DNA of 64,000 bases from Gemmatimonadota bacterium (GTDB taxonomy: Bacteria > Gemmatimonadota > Gemmatimonadetes > Longimicrobiales > Gaopeijiaceae). The notes under the pieces are model-generated. The model saw nothing but the letters and a program-made list of their open reading frames with translations. It did no database searches and was not told where the DNA came from. Below, piece after piece: positions 17,146 to 25,055 of this stretch. Both the position numbers and the translations under genes were made by a program. Where the stretch lies: the NCBI GenBank assembly GCA_026706635.1, contig JAPOYJ010000011.1, forward strand, positions 88,627-152,626, in the 5' to 3' direction. Each line of letters starts with the position of its first letter. Position 1 is the stretch's first letter.

Positions 17146-17173
17146 CCGCCTGGGCGCGTCCGCCTGGGCGCGG
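17146..17173. repeat. 14-bp tandem repeat between sigma and fecR
   Basis: GTCCGCCTGGGCGC occurs twice in immediate succession in the 101-bp gap between the sigma factor stop and the fecR start. No function is evident. Confidence 0.5.
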
Positions 17174-17218
17174 AGCGCCTACACCCTGTAAGCGCACATC
17201 CCGCCCCGGGCTACCACC

Positions 17219-17806
17219 TCACCGATCGGTCACACCCGACTCGGCCACCGCACTTCGGATCGTCCGGAGCGCCGCGCTCATCTGGTTGGCGACCGTCTGA
17301 GCCGAGATGCCCATCGCCTCCGCCGCCTCTCCGTGCGAGAGGCCCCTGAGGAAGACGAGCTCGAAGACGTCGCGGCGCCTGTCCGGGAGCGATGCGACGG
17401 CAGCTTCGAAGGCCTCCGCGAGGATCGTGGCGTCCAGCTCCTCGGCCGGGGTCGCAGGGCCTGCCTGCGGTGAGAGCTGCTGGGCGGCCGCCCACCGCCG
17501 GCGAACGCCCTGCCTGCGCCTCTGGTCGATCACGAGGCTTCGCACGATACGGTACAGGTACGCGCGGACGGAGGCCCGGGGCTTCCAGGCGCGCCTGCGC
17601 CTCCATACCTGGATGAAGGCCTCCTGGACGATGTCCCGCCCGGTCTCGACCTCGCCGACCTGGCGCGCGGCGTAGCGGACCAGCTCGGGCCAGCACAGCT
17701 CCATCAACTCTCCCAGAGCGGACTCCGAGCCGTCGCGCATGGCGGCCATGAGCGGCGCCAGAGAGTCGTCTTCGGCGTTGGCGGTGACGGGGATCGTAGG
17801 AGGCAT
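17219..17806 (-). CDS. ECF-type RNA polymerase sigma factor (FecI-like)
   Basis: A 195-residue sigma-70 family factor. Region 2 is at about residues 30-100 (VRYAARQVGEVETGRDIVQEAFIQVWRRR) and region 4 at about 125-185 (VASLPDRRRDVFELVFLRGLSHGEAAEAMGISAQTVANQMSAALRTIR). Held by the FecR protein encoded next and released on receptor occupation, it would transcribe the receptor/lipoprotein array. The upstream 17807-17935 region carries GATCCTACCAGTT twice, 19 bp apart, which could be an autoregulatory site. Confidence 0.9.
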   Translation of the reverse strand: MPPTIPVTANAEDDSLAPLMAAMRDGSESALGELMELCWPELVRYAARQVGEVETGRDIVQEAFIQVWRRRRAWKPRASVRAYLYRIVRSLVIDQRRRQGVRRRWAAAQQLSPQAGPATPAEELDATILAEAFEAAVASLPDRRRDVFELVFLRGLSHGEAAEAMGISAQTVANQMSAALRTIRSAVAESGVTDR

Positions 17807-17935
17807 GGGGCGTGGTTCTGTGCGACCTGAGCCAGCGGAGCTGTCCCTGAGGGAGAGCGTATTGCTCCCCCGATCCTACCAGTTGTGCCTGATCCTACCA
17901 GTTCGACTCAGGAGGGGGCTCCGGTGCCTCGAACG

Positions 17936-17968
17936 CCGTGGGAGGGGCTGTCCACGGACCGCTAGCAG
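17936..17968. repeat. CTAG-family repeat supplying a stop codon
   Basis: GGAGGGGCTGTCCACGGACC followed by GCTAGCAG. The terminal CTAG reads TAG on the minus strand and is the stop codon (17964-17962) of the XdhC-type gene. Confidence 0.65.
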
Positions 17969-18273
17969 TTTGCCCTCTCGATGAAGACATCCATGGTTCC
18001 CCCGCACACGGCGGGGCTCCACGATGTTGGTTCGTCGAGCAGGTCGACGCGCACGGTGCGAGGGCGACCGCCCTGCAGGAGCTCCAGCGCGGCCTCGACC
18101 ACCTCGCCCTCGCCGCAGCCGCCCCCGACGGTCCCACAGACGACGCCCCGCTCCCCGACGAGCATCCGTGCGCCGACCTTGCGCGGCGTCGAGCCCCTGG
18201 TCGCCACGACCGTCGCCAGGACGGCGGGCTCCCGCAGCTCGGTCAGTGCGGTCAGGATCTCGGTGTCCGTCAT
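17962..18273 (-). CDS. XdhC/CoxI-type maturation protein, small (103 aa)
   Basis: A stand-alone XdhC/CoxI domain: LREPAVLATVVATRGSTPRKVGARMLV and GTVGGGCGEGEVVEAA, with the conserved Cys in GGGC. Proteins of this family help insert sulfurated molybdenum cofactor into xanthine or CO dehydrogenase-type hydroxylases. Here the domain is encoded separately from the Rossmann-type partner upstream (18305). The stop codon lies within the terminal CTAG of a dispersed repeat. No molybdenum hydroxylase structural gene is present in the window. Confidence 0.8.
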   Translation of the reverse strand: MTDTEILTALTELREPAVLATVVATRGSTPRKVGARMLVGERGVVCGTVGGGCGEGEVVEAALELLQGGRPRTVRVDLLDEPTSWSPAVCGGTMDVFIERANC

Positions 18274-18304
18274 CGGCGTGTGCCTCGTCCGGGCTGTCCA
18301 GTCA

Positions 18305-19129
18305 CTAGTCGGCGAAAAAGCGTTCGACGATGCGCTCCTTCTCGGCGAGAGGCGTCCCCGTGCCCCCCGCTCCCAGCATGACGATCTCGGCGGCTATCGC
18401 GAGCGCTATCTCGGTGGGGGACTGGCCGCCAAGGTCGAGTCCGATCGGAGCACGCACGCGCCGCAGGTCGGAGGTCCCCAGGCCGTCGGCGAGCAGCTTC
18501 TCGTGGGTGGCCCGCACCCGGCGCCGACTGCCGATCATGCCAATGTAGCACGGTGCCTCCGGCATTCGGAGGACCCGCACCAGGCATTCGTAGTCGAAGC
18601 GATGCCCCCGCGTCACCAGCACAACGCGGTCCTGGCGGGCGAGGGGCGTCTCGGCGAAGGGGTCGCGGAAGTCGATCACCCTGAGATCGGCCGCATCGGG
18701 GAAGCGCCCCTCCGTCGCGTACTCCTCGCGGTCGTCGAGCACGACGACCCGCAGCCCGAGCATGGCCCCGAGCCTGGAGAGCGGCACCGCGATGTGCCCG
18801 GCACCGACGATCACCAGGGCTGGGGCGGGATGGTGGGCTTCGATGTAGACCGCTGCGGTCGCTTCTCCACCCTTCTCCTCATAGACGAAGTTCCGACTCA
18901 GCGCCGCCGTGGCCCCGCGTCCGGCAAAGAGGCCAACTAGTCCCCGCGCCACCACGCGGTCCAGCTCCGCGCTGCCAAGGGTGCCCCCCTGGCGGTCGCC
19001 CGACACCCACCAGCGCCTCCCGACGAGCGAGCTGTCCGAGGCGTCGACCACTACGGCCGTGTGGACGGACTCGCCCCCCCCGGTCGCCTCCAGGACGAGC
19101 GCCGCGACCTGGGACGGAGTCGGATTCAC
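18305..19129 (-). CDS. XdhC-family protein with Rossmann domain
   Basis: A 274-residue protein. The N-terminal half resembles a degenerate XdhC/CoxI domain (VGRRWWVSGDRQGGTLGSAELDRVVA) without its Cys. The C-terminal half is the NAD-type Rossmann XdhC domain: ALVIVGAGHIAVPLSRLGAMLGLRVVVLDDREEYA, GHRFDYECL, YIGMIGSRRRV and PIGLDLGGQSPTEIALAIAAEI. It acts in maturation of molybdenum hydroxylases. Its ATG overlaps the stop of the nucleotidyltransferase gene (ATGA), so the three genes from 19737 to 17962 form an operon. Confidence 0.85.
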   Translation of the reverse strand: MNPTPSQVAALVLEATGGGESVHTAVVVDASDSSLVGRRWWVSGDRQGGTLGSAELDRVVARGLVGLFAGRGATAALSRNFVYEEKGGEATAAVYIEAHHPAPALVIVGAGHIAVPLSRLGAMLGLRVVVLDDREEYATEGRFPDAADLRVIDFRDPFAETPLARQDRVVLVTRGHRFDYECLVRVLRMPEAPCYIGMIGSRRRVRATHEKLLADGLGTSDLRRVRAPIGLDLGGQSPTEIALAIAAEIVMLGAGGTGTPLAEKERIVERFFAD

Positions 19130-19737
19130 TGCTGCCCCCCCATACGGGCCCGGTACTCCTCGGGCGTGTCCAGATCGTCGACGATTCCCGGATCGTCGAC
19201 CTCGACAACGAGCACCCGACCGGGGTCGCTCCGCACCACGGAGCGGGCACCCTCGGCGAGTCCCGGTGCCTGGAGCTCCACGGCGAGCGCCATGTCAAAG
19301 AGTACAGGGTGGCCCCGACGGCCCCTGTAGCTCGGAATGGCGATCGTGCGCACCGAGCGCCTCCACCCCTCGACCAGGGCGCGTACCGTGGCGGGTGCCA
19401 CCAGGGGATTGTCGACCGGGGTGCAGACGACCGCTGCGGGCTGCGCTTCCGAGGAGCCCAGATGGACGAGAGCCACGCGGAGCGATCCGATCTGCCCGCC
19501 CTCGCCTCCCGGATTGACGAGCAGCCGCGCCGACCCGGCGGCCACCTCCTCGGCGAGTGGCCCGTCGCTGGAGGCGCCGACGACAACCACGGGATCGCAG
19601 CCACCCTCCGCCAGCGACGCCGCCAGGCGCGTCACGAAGGTCCGCCCGCCAGCGTCCAGCATCGCCTTGGGAGCCCCCATGCGACCGGCGGCTCCGGCCG
19701 CAAGCACCACCCCGGCAACCGGGCCCGGGCGCGTCAC
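19126..19737 (-). CDS. MobA/MocA-like nucleotidyltransferase
   Basis: A protein of about 203 residues with the NTP-transferase fold of molybdenum cofactor cytidylyl- or guanylyltransferases: GVVLAAGAAGRMGAPKAMLDAGG (nucleotide-binding loop and Lys), CTPVDNPLVAPATV (metal-binding Asp region) and YRGRRGHPVLF. With the two XdhC-type proteins it likely converts molybdopterin to a dinucleotide form for a hydroxylase encoded elsewhere. An upstream in-frame GTG (19764) exists but falls in the dispersed repeat; GTG 19737 places the start seven residues before the first beta strand. Confidence 0.8.
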   Translation of the reverse strand: MTRPGPVAGVVLAAGAAGRMGAPKAMLDAGGRTFVTRLAASLAEGGCDPVVVVGASSDGPLAEEVAAGSARLLVNPGGEGGQIGSLRVALVHLGSSEAQPAAVVCTPVDNPLVAPATVRALVEGWRRSVRTIAIPSYRGRRGHPVLFDMALAVELQAPGLAEGARSVVRSDPGRVLVVEVDDPGIVDDLDTPEEYRARMGGQQ

Positions 19738-19738
19738 T

Positions 19739-19853
19739 GCGCCCGACGTGGGAGGTTTGTCCACGGGGCTGCTAGGGGCGTAGCCCGTCCCCTTCGCCCT
19801 ACTGGAGGCAGGCTCGCTAGCGGGCCGCGGGAGGTCTGTCCAGGGGCCGCTAG
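19739..19853. repeat. Two adjacent CTAG-family repeats
   Basis: First copy at about 19745-19776: GGAGGTTTGTCCACGGGGCTGCTAG. Second, 19817-19853, is a compact palindrome starting CTAGCGGGCCGCGGG and ending GGGGCCGCTAG. The last CTAG provides the stop codon (19852-19850) of the lipoprotein gene transcribed toward it. The intervening 40 bases show nothing else. Confidence 0.65.
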
Positions 19854-20629
19854 AAGATCTCCCTCACCTCGGCGTTGCTCTCGTCGAGGACTACCGTTTC
19901 GTTCGCGCCCCTCGCCAGGGTCACCATCAGATTCCAGTAGAGCTCCTCGTGGGTACGGCGGTGCCTGGCGTGCACCCAGTATGTGCCCGGCACGACATCC
20001 TTGTCCTCGAAGGGCGCAACGCCGTCGGCGCCTGTCGTGTCCGCGGCCTCGTCCAGCCCCGATGCTTCCACCTTGGCGGCGATCACGCCAGTGACGTCCC
20101 GGAAGGCCTCGTCGTCCCACTCCCTCTGCTGGGCCTCCAACATCTCCGCCTCCGCGGCGGTCGCACGGTCCAGCGAATCGAAGCGCTCGAAGAGCGACTC
20201 CTGTGTGCGCTCGGCCTGGGCCAGCTCGCGCTCCTGGCGCGTGTACTCCGCGTGGAGCGTTCGGTAGCGGTTCATGGCGGGATTGAGCTCCGCCAGCTCA
20301 TCGGTCAGCTTCTTGACCGTGTCGCGCAGGGTGTTCCAGCGGTCCTCCGCACCGCGCCACTCGTCCTGAGCCTGGTTCCGTGCATCCCAGGCGGCCCGCT
20401 GCTCCTCGTTGTACTCGGGCCTGAGGGTGGGGGCGAGCGCGGTCAGCGAGTCGAAGATCGCGTCCCGGTCGTAGGGCAGGAGGCGGACCTCGATGTCGTC
20501 GAGCCGCGTCGGCGCTCCCTCCGCATCCTCCAACTGCACCACCACTGCTACCTGAGCGGGGTCGCACGCCGCCATCAGGCAGGTTGCGGCGAGAATTCCT
20601 ACCGGGAAACGGGTGCTTCTCTTCTTCAT
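19850..20629 (-). CDS. Coiled-coil lipoprotein of unknown function
   Basis: A 259-residue lipoprotein. MKKRSTRF start, signal and lipobox MAAC near residue 22. An Ig-like strand set follows (VAVVVQLEDAEGAPTRLDDIEVRLLP). Residues about 75-175 are a long charged helical region (ARNQAQDEWRGAEDRWNTLR; TRQERELAQAERTQESLFER), probably a coiled coil. The C-terminal beta domain has DKDVVPGTYWVHARH and LARGANETVVLDE, as in carboxypeptidase-regulatory-like folds. ATG 20629 is chosen over the upstream one at 20677 because the signal peptide begins there. No family is recognised. The stop codon comes from a CTAG repeat. Confidence 0.75.
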   Translation of the reverse strand: MKKRSTRFPVGILAATCLMAACDPAQVAVVVQLEDAEGAPTRLDDIEVRLLPYDRDAIFDSLTALAPTLRPEYNEEQRAAWDARNQAQDEWRGAEDRWNTLRDTVKKLTDELAELNPAMNRYRTLHAEYTRQERELAQAERTQESLFERFDSLDRATAAEAEMLEAQQREWDDEAFRDVTGVIAAKVEASGLDEAADTTGADGVAPFEDKDVVPGTYWVHARHRRTHEELYWNLMVTLARGANETVVLDESNAEVREIF

Positions 20630-20702
20630 AGTGACTGCACGCTCCATGATTGCATATTGGCGGGCCGCAAAGCGCATCTCGCCGGCAGGGGTATTGCCCC
20701 CT

Positions 20703-21656
20703 CTACAGCCCGGGCCTCGCCGCAGTGGCGATTCCCCAGCGCGGCATGTAGATGAGCGGGTTTATCGGCTGGCCGTCCTGGTGAATTTCGAAGTGGAGGT
20801 GGGGCGCCTTGCAGGTTCCCGAGCACCCCACATGGGCGATGACCTCCTTGCGCTTCACCCTCTGGCCCCGATGAACCAGCAGCTTGGAGGCGTGGGCGTA
20901 GCGGCTGATAACCCCGAAGCCGTGGTCGATCTCGACCATCTTGCCGTAGCCGAGCTTGCTGCCGGCGAAGGTGACCACACCGGGTCCGCTGGCGACGATC
21001 GGGGTGCCCCGAGCGGCACTCATGTCGATCCCCCTGTGCGGCAGGTAGCTGCGGTGCACGGGGTGGAAGCGGCGGTGGCTGAAGACGCTCGAGAGGTGAA
21101 AGACGCCAACGGGAAAGATCGACGGCATCGCCTCGAAGCGCTCTCCCCCGCCCTCCATGAGCGTATCCGTCTCGTCGTAGCTCCCCTCGAGCACGCCGAC
21201 CCGGCGCTCGAGCATGTCGAGATCGTAGCGGTTGGTGAAGGCGAGCTTCGACGCGCCGGGATCGAGCGACCAGAGCTCGTCCTCACCGACAGCTTCCAGC
21301 CCCGGACCGCCGACACCTACCTCCAGGACCTCGGGGTCAATCCCCATTCGCCCGACCAGGAGCCGTGCCCGGTTGGTGCGCTCCGATAGCTCGGCCACCC
21401 GCCCGTCGAACTCTCGAAGCCGCTGCTGGAAACTCGCCACCACATCCTCTAGCAGCCTGTTCTCGACGGCCAGCCTGGAGGCCCGCAGGCGGGCGCTCGA
21501 GTCGTAGACCAGGAAGGCCGCGGCACCGGCAAAGAGGGCCGCGAAGACGCACACGACCGCCAGCAAGGGGCGCGCGAACCGGCGTGGCACCGAGAACTGC
21601 CGCACCCCGCCCGCGTCGCCGCCGAGGAAGAGAATCGTCCACCGCGCACCTGTCAT
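20703..21656 (-). CDS. M23 (LytM) peptidase with N-terminal membrane anchor
   Basis: A 317-residue cell-envelope endopeptidase. A membrane anchor lies near residues 28-50 (LLAVVCVFAALFAGAAAFLVY), then a coiled coil (ASRLAVENRLLEDVVASFQQ, RVAELSERTNRARLLV) and the LytM zinc domain: HRGIDMSAARGTPI (zinc-binding H and D), VTFAGSKLGYGKMVEIDHGFGVISRYAH and PHLHFEI (second metal motif HLH). Key metal ligands are intact, so it is probably an active peptidoglycan hydrolase. ATG 21656 starts directly before the anchor. Downstream of metG on the same strand. Confidence 0.9.
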   Translation of the reverse strand: MTGARWTILFLGGDAGGVRQFSVPRRFARPLLAVVCVFAALFAGAAAFLVYDSSARLRASRLAVENRLLEDVVASFQQRLREFDGRVAELSERTNRARLLVGRMGIDPEVLEVGVGGPGLEAVGEDELWSLDPGASKLAFTNRYDLDMLERRVGVLEGSYDETDTLMEGGGERFEAMPSIFPVGVFHLSSVFSHRRFHPVHRSYLPHRGIDMSAARGTPIVASGPGVVTFAGSKLGYGKMVEIDHGFGVISRYAHASKLLVHRGQRVKRKEVIAHVGCSGTCKAPHLHFEIHQDGQPINPLIYMPRWGIATAARPGL

Positions 21657-21726
21657 ATCGGCAGTAGCGTACAGACTGATTGGCCGGGAGTCAAGGGAGA
21701 TAGCGACTTGTGGTCGGAAAGAGGCT

Positions 21727-23274
21727 CTAATCCGTCTCGATTCGGGGAAAAAGCGGGCCCTTCGCGGCAACGGGGAGCCCCCCCACCTCCACCGCCGGGA
21801 GCTCGGCGAAGGCGGGAATCCGCTGCAGTCCGAGCCTCGAAGCCAGCTCCTCGGCCCTCTGCGGAACCACGGGTGCGAAGATCGCCGCCAGCACCGCCAG
21901 CGTGTGCACCAGCGTGGCCAGGACGGCGTCGAGCTCCGGACCCCTCCCGCTCTCGCGGGCCAGCTTCCACGGCTCCGTCTCCTCGACGAAGGCGTTGGCG
22001 TCGCGGGCCAGCCCCATGGCGGCGCCGAAGGCATCGTGCAGGCGGTGCCGCTCGAAGCCCCGGTGGTACCCGGCGAGCGCCTCCTCCCTTCTCTCGGCCA
22101 GGCGGTCGGCGGGAGCGTCCGGCACCCTTCCGCCGCGGTAGCGCATCACCATCGAGATGGCGCGGTGGGCGAGGTTGCCCAGGATGTTGGCGAGCTGGTC
22201 GTGGCGCACCAGGAAGCGCTCGGGCGTGTAGGAGGCGTCGTGTCCGGTCGCCATCTCGCGCATGAGGTACCAGCGGAGCGCGTCGGCGCCGTAGATCCGG
22301 CCCAGCTCGAGCGGGTCGACGACGTTGCCGATCGACTTCGACATCTTCGTGTCGTCGACCACCCACCACCCGTGCGCCAGGATCCTCCGGGGGAGCGGCA
22401 GGTCGGCCCCCATCAGGAGGGTGGGCCAGTAGACGGCGTGGGTGGTCAGGATGTCCTTGCCGATCAGGTGCAGGTCGGCGGGCCAGCGGGCGGGCGGACC
22501 CTCGGGCAACGAGTCGCCGAAGCCGCGCTGGGCGGGGGGAGCGTCCGGGTCGATGGCGCCCGAGGCGGTGACGTAGTTGGTGAGCGCGTCCACCCAGACG
22601 TACGTCACCTGATCCGGGTCCCACGGGATCGGGACGCCCCAGTGGATGCGCGACCTGGGCCGCGATATCGACAGGTCCGCGAGGGGCTGGGAGAGGAATC
22701 CGAGCACTTCGTTGCGCCTCCCCGAGGGCACGATCCACTCGGGGTTCTCCTCGATCTGGCCGATCAGCCTCTCCTGGAAGCTGCTCATCCGGAAGAAGTA
22801 GTTCTTCTCGCGGATCCGCTGCACGGGCCCTCCGGCGATCGGGTCCACCCGCTCGGGGCCGATCTCCTTCTCGGTGAAGTAGCGCTCCTGCCCCACCGAG
22901 TACCACCCGGCGTACTCGGCTTCGTAGATGTGGCCGTTGTCCCGGAGCCGCTCCAGGAGCGCCCGCACGACGCCCGTGTGTTCGGGTTCGGTGGTGCGGA
23001 TGAAGCGGTCGTGCGAGATCCCCAGCTCCTCCCACGCCGCAGCGAAGCGTCCCGCCATCAGGTCGCAGAGCTCGAGAGGGGACATGCCCTGGGCGCCCGC
23101 CGCCTCCTGGATCTTCTGGCCGTGCTCGTCGGTGCCCGTCAGGAAGAGCACTGAGTCGCCGCTCTGCCGGCGGTAGCGAGCGATCACGTCGCCCAGGATC
23201 GTCGTGTAGGCGTGACCCAGGTGGGGCTCGCCCGAGGCGTAGTAGATCGGGGTGGTGAGGTAGAAGGAGGCCAT
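21727..23274 (-). CDS. metG: Methionyl-tRNA synthetase (short form)
   Basis: A 515-residue class I aminoacyl-tRNA synthetase charging tRNA-Met. YLTTPIYYASGEPHLGHAYTTILGDVIARY carries the HIGH-type HLGH, GTDEHGQKI follows, and TKMSKSIGN is the KMSKS loop. It lacks the zinc Cys cluster insert of the longer MetRS type and the C-terminal EMAP/tRNA-binding domain, matching the short form. It starts six bases downstream of the acyl-CoA ligase stop and is probably cotranscribed with the M23 peptidase gene. Confidence 0.95.
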   Translation of the reverse strand: MASFYLTTPIYYASGEPHLGHAYTTILGDVIARYRRQSGDSVLFLTGTDEHGQKIQEAAGAQGMSPLELCDLMAGRFAAAWEELGISHDRFIRTTEPEHTGVVRALLERLRDNGHIYEAEYAGWYSVGQERYFTEKEIGPERVDPIAGGPVQRIREKNYFFRMSSFQERLIGQIEENPEWIVPSGRRNEVLGFLSQPLADLSISRPRSRIHWGVPIPWDPDQVTYVWVDALTNYVTASGAIDPDAPPAQRGFGDSLPEGPPARWPADLHLIGKDILTTHAVYWPTLLMGADLPLPRRILAHGWWVVDDTKMSKSIGNVVDPLELGRIYGADALRWYLMREMATGHDASYTPERFLVRHDQLANILGNLAHRAISMVMRYRGGRVPDAPADRLAERREEALAGYHRGFERHRLHDAFGAAMGLARDANAFVEETEPWKLARESGRGPELDAVLATLVHTLAVLAAIFAPVVPQRAEELASRLGLQRIPAFAELPAVEVGGLPVAAKGPLFPRIETD

Positions 23275-23280
23275 GGGATG

Positions 23281-24822
23281 CTACCGGCGCCCGGCCCAGC
23301 CGCGCCTCAGGGCGCCCCGGTCCACCTTGCCCAGGTGGGTGCGGGGCAGATCGTCCAACAGATGCACCTCGCGGGGGTGCTTGTACGACTCGAGTCGCCC
23401 TCGCAGGTGTTCGCCGAGGGCCTCGGGAAGCTCGCCCGCGTCCGCCTCCGAGGCGGCCACCACGAATGCCACCGGCACCGTCAGACCGTTCTCGGCAGTG
23501 GCTCCCACCACCGCAGCCTCGCGCACTCCGGGGTGCTCGAGCAGCCTCTCCTCCGCCTCGCGCGGCGAGAACCACTTGCCCGACACCTTGAGGAGGTCGT
23601 CGTCTCGACCCCGATAGGTGAAGAAGCCCTCCTCGTCCACGCTCATCATGTCGCCGGAGACGTACCACTCGCCGACGAAGGCGCGGCGGGTCTCCCCGGG
23701 GCGGCGCCAGTAGGCGTGCGCGCGCGAATCGCCCCGCACCCGCATCCGCCCCACCTCGCCCGGGGCGACCTCCTGGCCATCTTCGTCGCAGAGCCGCACC
23801 TCGAAGCCTGGGACCGCGGTGCCGAGGGTGCCGGGACGCGCCTGGCCCGGCCGGTTGGAGATGAAGATGTGCCACATCTCGGCCGTGCCCAGCCCGTCGA
23901 GGAGCTCCACTCCGAAGACCTCGTTCCAGCGCCGGTGGAGCGAGACCGGGAGCGCCTCGCCAGCCGAGGTGGCGAGGCGGAGGCTCCCGACATCGCGGAG
24001 TCCGGCGTCCGGGTGGGCGAGCATGTGGTTCACCATCGTGGGGACGTTGACGAGGATCGTGGGCCGGTGGCGCTCGATCTGACGGAAGATCTCGTCGGCC
24101 GTGGAACGCTCGGGGAAGAGCACAGCCGACGCGCCGACGGAGAGGGGAAAGAGAAGATTGGAGCCGGTCGCGTAGCCGAAGTAGAGCTTCGGCACCGAGA
24201 GCGTGATGTCGTCTGCTCGGTAGCCGATCACCCCCCTGGCGTAGCGCTCGGTGGTGTTGACGAAGGAGGCGTGGCTCTGCACGACGCCCTTGGGCCGCCC
24301 GGTGGTGCCGCCTGAGAAGAGCCAGATTGCGGGATCGTCGGAGTGTAAATCGTAGTTTACATAATGTGAAGCAGAGTTGTCTATCAGGGCGTCTCCCTCA
24401 TCGGTTCCCACGACGAGCAGCTCCGGCGGGTGGCCGGCGAGGTGTGCGGCGCTCCTGAAGGTGTCGGCGTGGTCGGCGTGCACTATGGCAGCCCGGGCGC
24501 GGGTGTACTCGTAGAGCTCGCGCATGCGCTCCGCGCCCAGGTAGCAGTTGACCATGACGGCGACGGCGCCCCGCTTGAGGGTTCCGAAGAGCGCTGCCGG
24601 GAAGTCGGGGGTGTCGGGAAGGCCCACGAGCACCCGCTCCTCCGGACGGACGCCGAGCGACTCGAGGGCGTTGGCGAAGCGATTGGAGCGCAGCTGGAGC
24701 TCTCGGTAGCTAACTTCACCTTCGCTGGTCCGAAGCGCTGTCCGCTCGCCCATCCCGTCGCGGATGCGGTCGTCGAGGAAGTAGTCGGCGACGCCGATGC
24801 GGGACGGCTGGCGGGTCGGCAT
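23281..24822 (-). CDS. Acyl-CoA synthetase, benzoate-CoA ligase-like
   Basis: A 513-residue ANL-superfamily adenylating enzyme forming acyl-CoA from a carboxylic acid, ATP and CoA. P-loop WLFSGGTTGRPKGVVQSH, motif VLFPERSTADE, LLDGLGTAEMWHIF, EWYVSGDMM and the C-terminal GRDDDLLKVSGKWFSPREAEE with catalytic Lys in HLGKVDRG. Closest in style to benzoate/4-hydroxybenzoate-CoA ligases. The linker just before the P-loop is encoded by an AT-rich 39-bp dyad element (24344-24382), giving the odd string IDNSASHYVNYDLHS with rare codons such as TTA. Confidence 0.88.
   Translation of the reverse strand: MPTRQPSRIGVADYFLDDRIRDGMGERTALRTSEGEVSYRELQLRSNRFANALESLGVRPEERVLVGLPDTPDFPAALFGTLKRGAVAVMVNCYLGAERMRELYEYTRARAAIVHADHADTFRSAAHLAGHPPELLVVGTDEGDALIDNSASHYVNYDLHSDDPAIWLFSGGTTGRPKGVVQSHASFVNTTERYARGVIGYRADDITLSVPKLYFGYATGSNLLFPLSVGASAVLFPERSTADEIFRQIERHRPTILVNVPTMVNHMLAHPDAGLRDVGSLRLATSAGEALPVSLHRRWNEVFGVELLDGLGTAEMWHIFISNRPGQARPGTLGTAVPGFEVRLCDEDGQEVAPGEVGRMRVRGDSRAHAYWRRPGETRRAFVGEWYVSGDMMSVDEEGFFTYRGRDDDLLKVSGKWFSPREAEERLLEHPGVREAAVVGATAENGLTVPVAFVVAASEADAGELPEALGEHLRGRLESYKHPREVHLLDDLPRTHLGKVDRGALRRGWAGRR
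24344..24382. promoter_or_regulatory. 39-bp tandem-dyad element D (inside a coding region)
   Basis: TGTAAATCGTAGTTTACA, TAA, TGTGAAGCAGAGTTGTCT. It keeps the 18-3-18 layout although it lies within the acyl-CoA ligase gene, where it is in frame and codes for the variable linker before the ATP-binding loop. Confidence 0.7.
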
Positions 24823-24877
24823 CGACTACGTTCACCGACTAGGGGGTGGCGGTCAATGGACCCGACGATCGCGGGCG

Positions 24878-25055
24878 CTAGCAGTCCGCGGATAATCTCG
24901 CCCGAGCACCGAGACCGGCGAAGCGCCCCGCTGGCAAGGCGCTTCGCGGCGCGAATAGCAGCGCTATTCGTGCAAGAAGCAACGCAGAGCGAAGCGGTCC
25001 AGCGCGGATGCAGCGCCCCTCGAATGCCGGGGGAGGTTTGTCCACGGGCTGCTAG
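24878..25055. repeat. MITE-like element with CTAG-bounded terminal inverted repeats (178 bp)
   Basis: Left end CTAGCAGTCCGCGGATAA; right end, reversed, CTAGCAGCCCGTGGACAA. The interior has hairpins GAAGCGCC...GGCGCTTC and GCGAATAGC...GCTATTCG. It contains no transposase. It is the longest member of a family with shorter copies throughout the window. The apparent start codon of the creatininase gene (25024) falls inside it. Confidence 0.8.
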
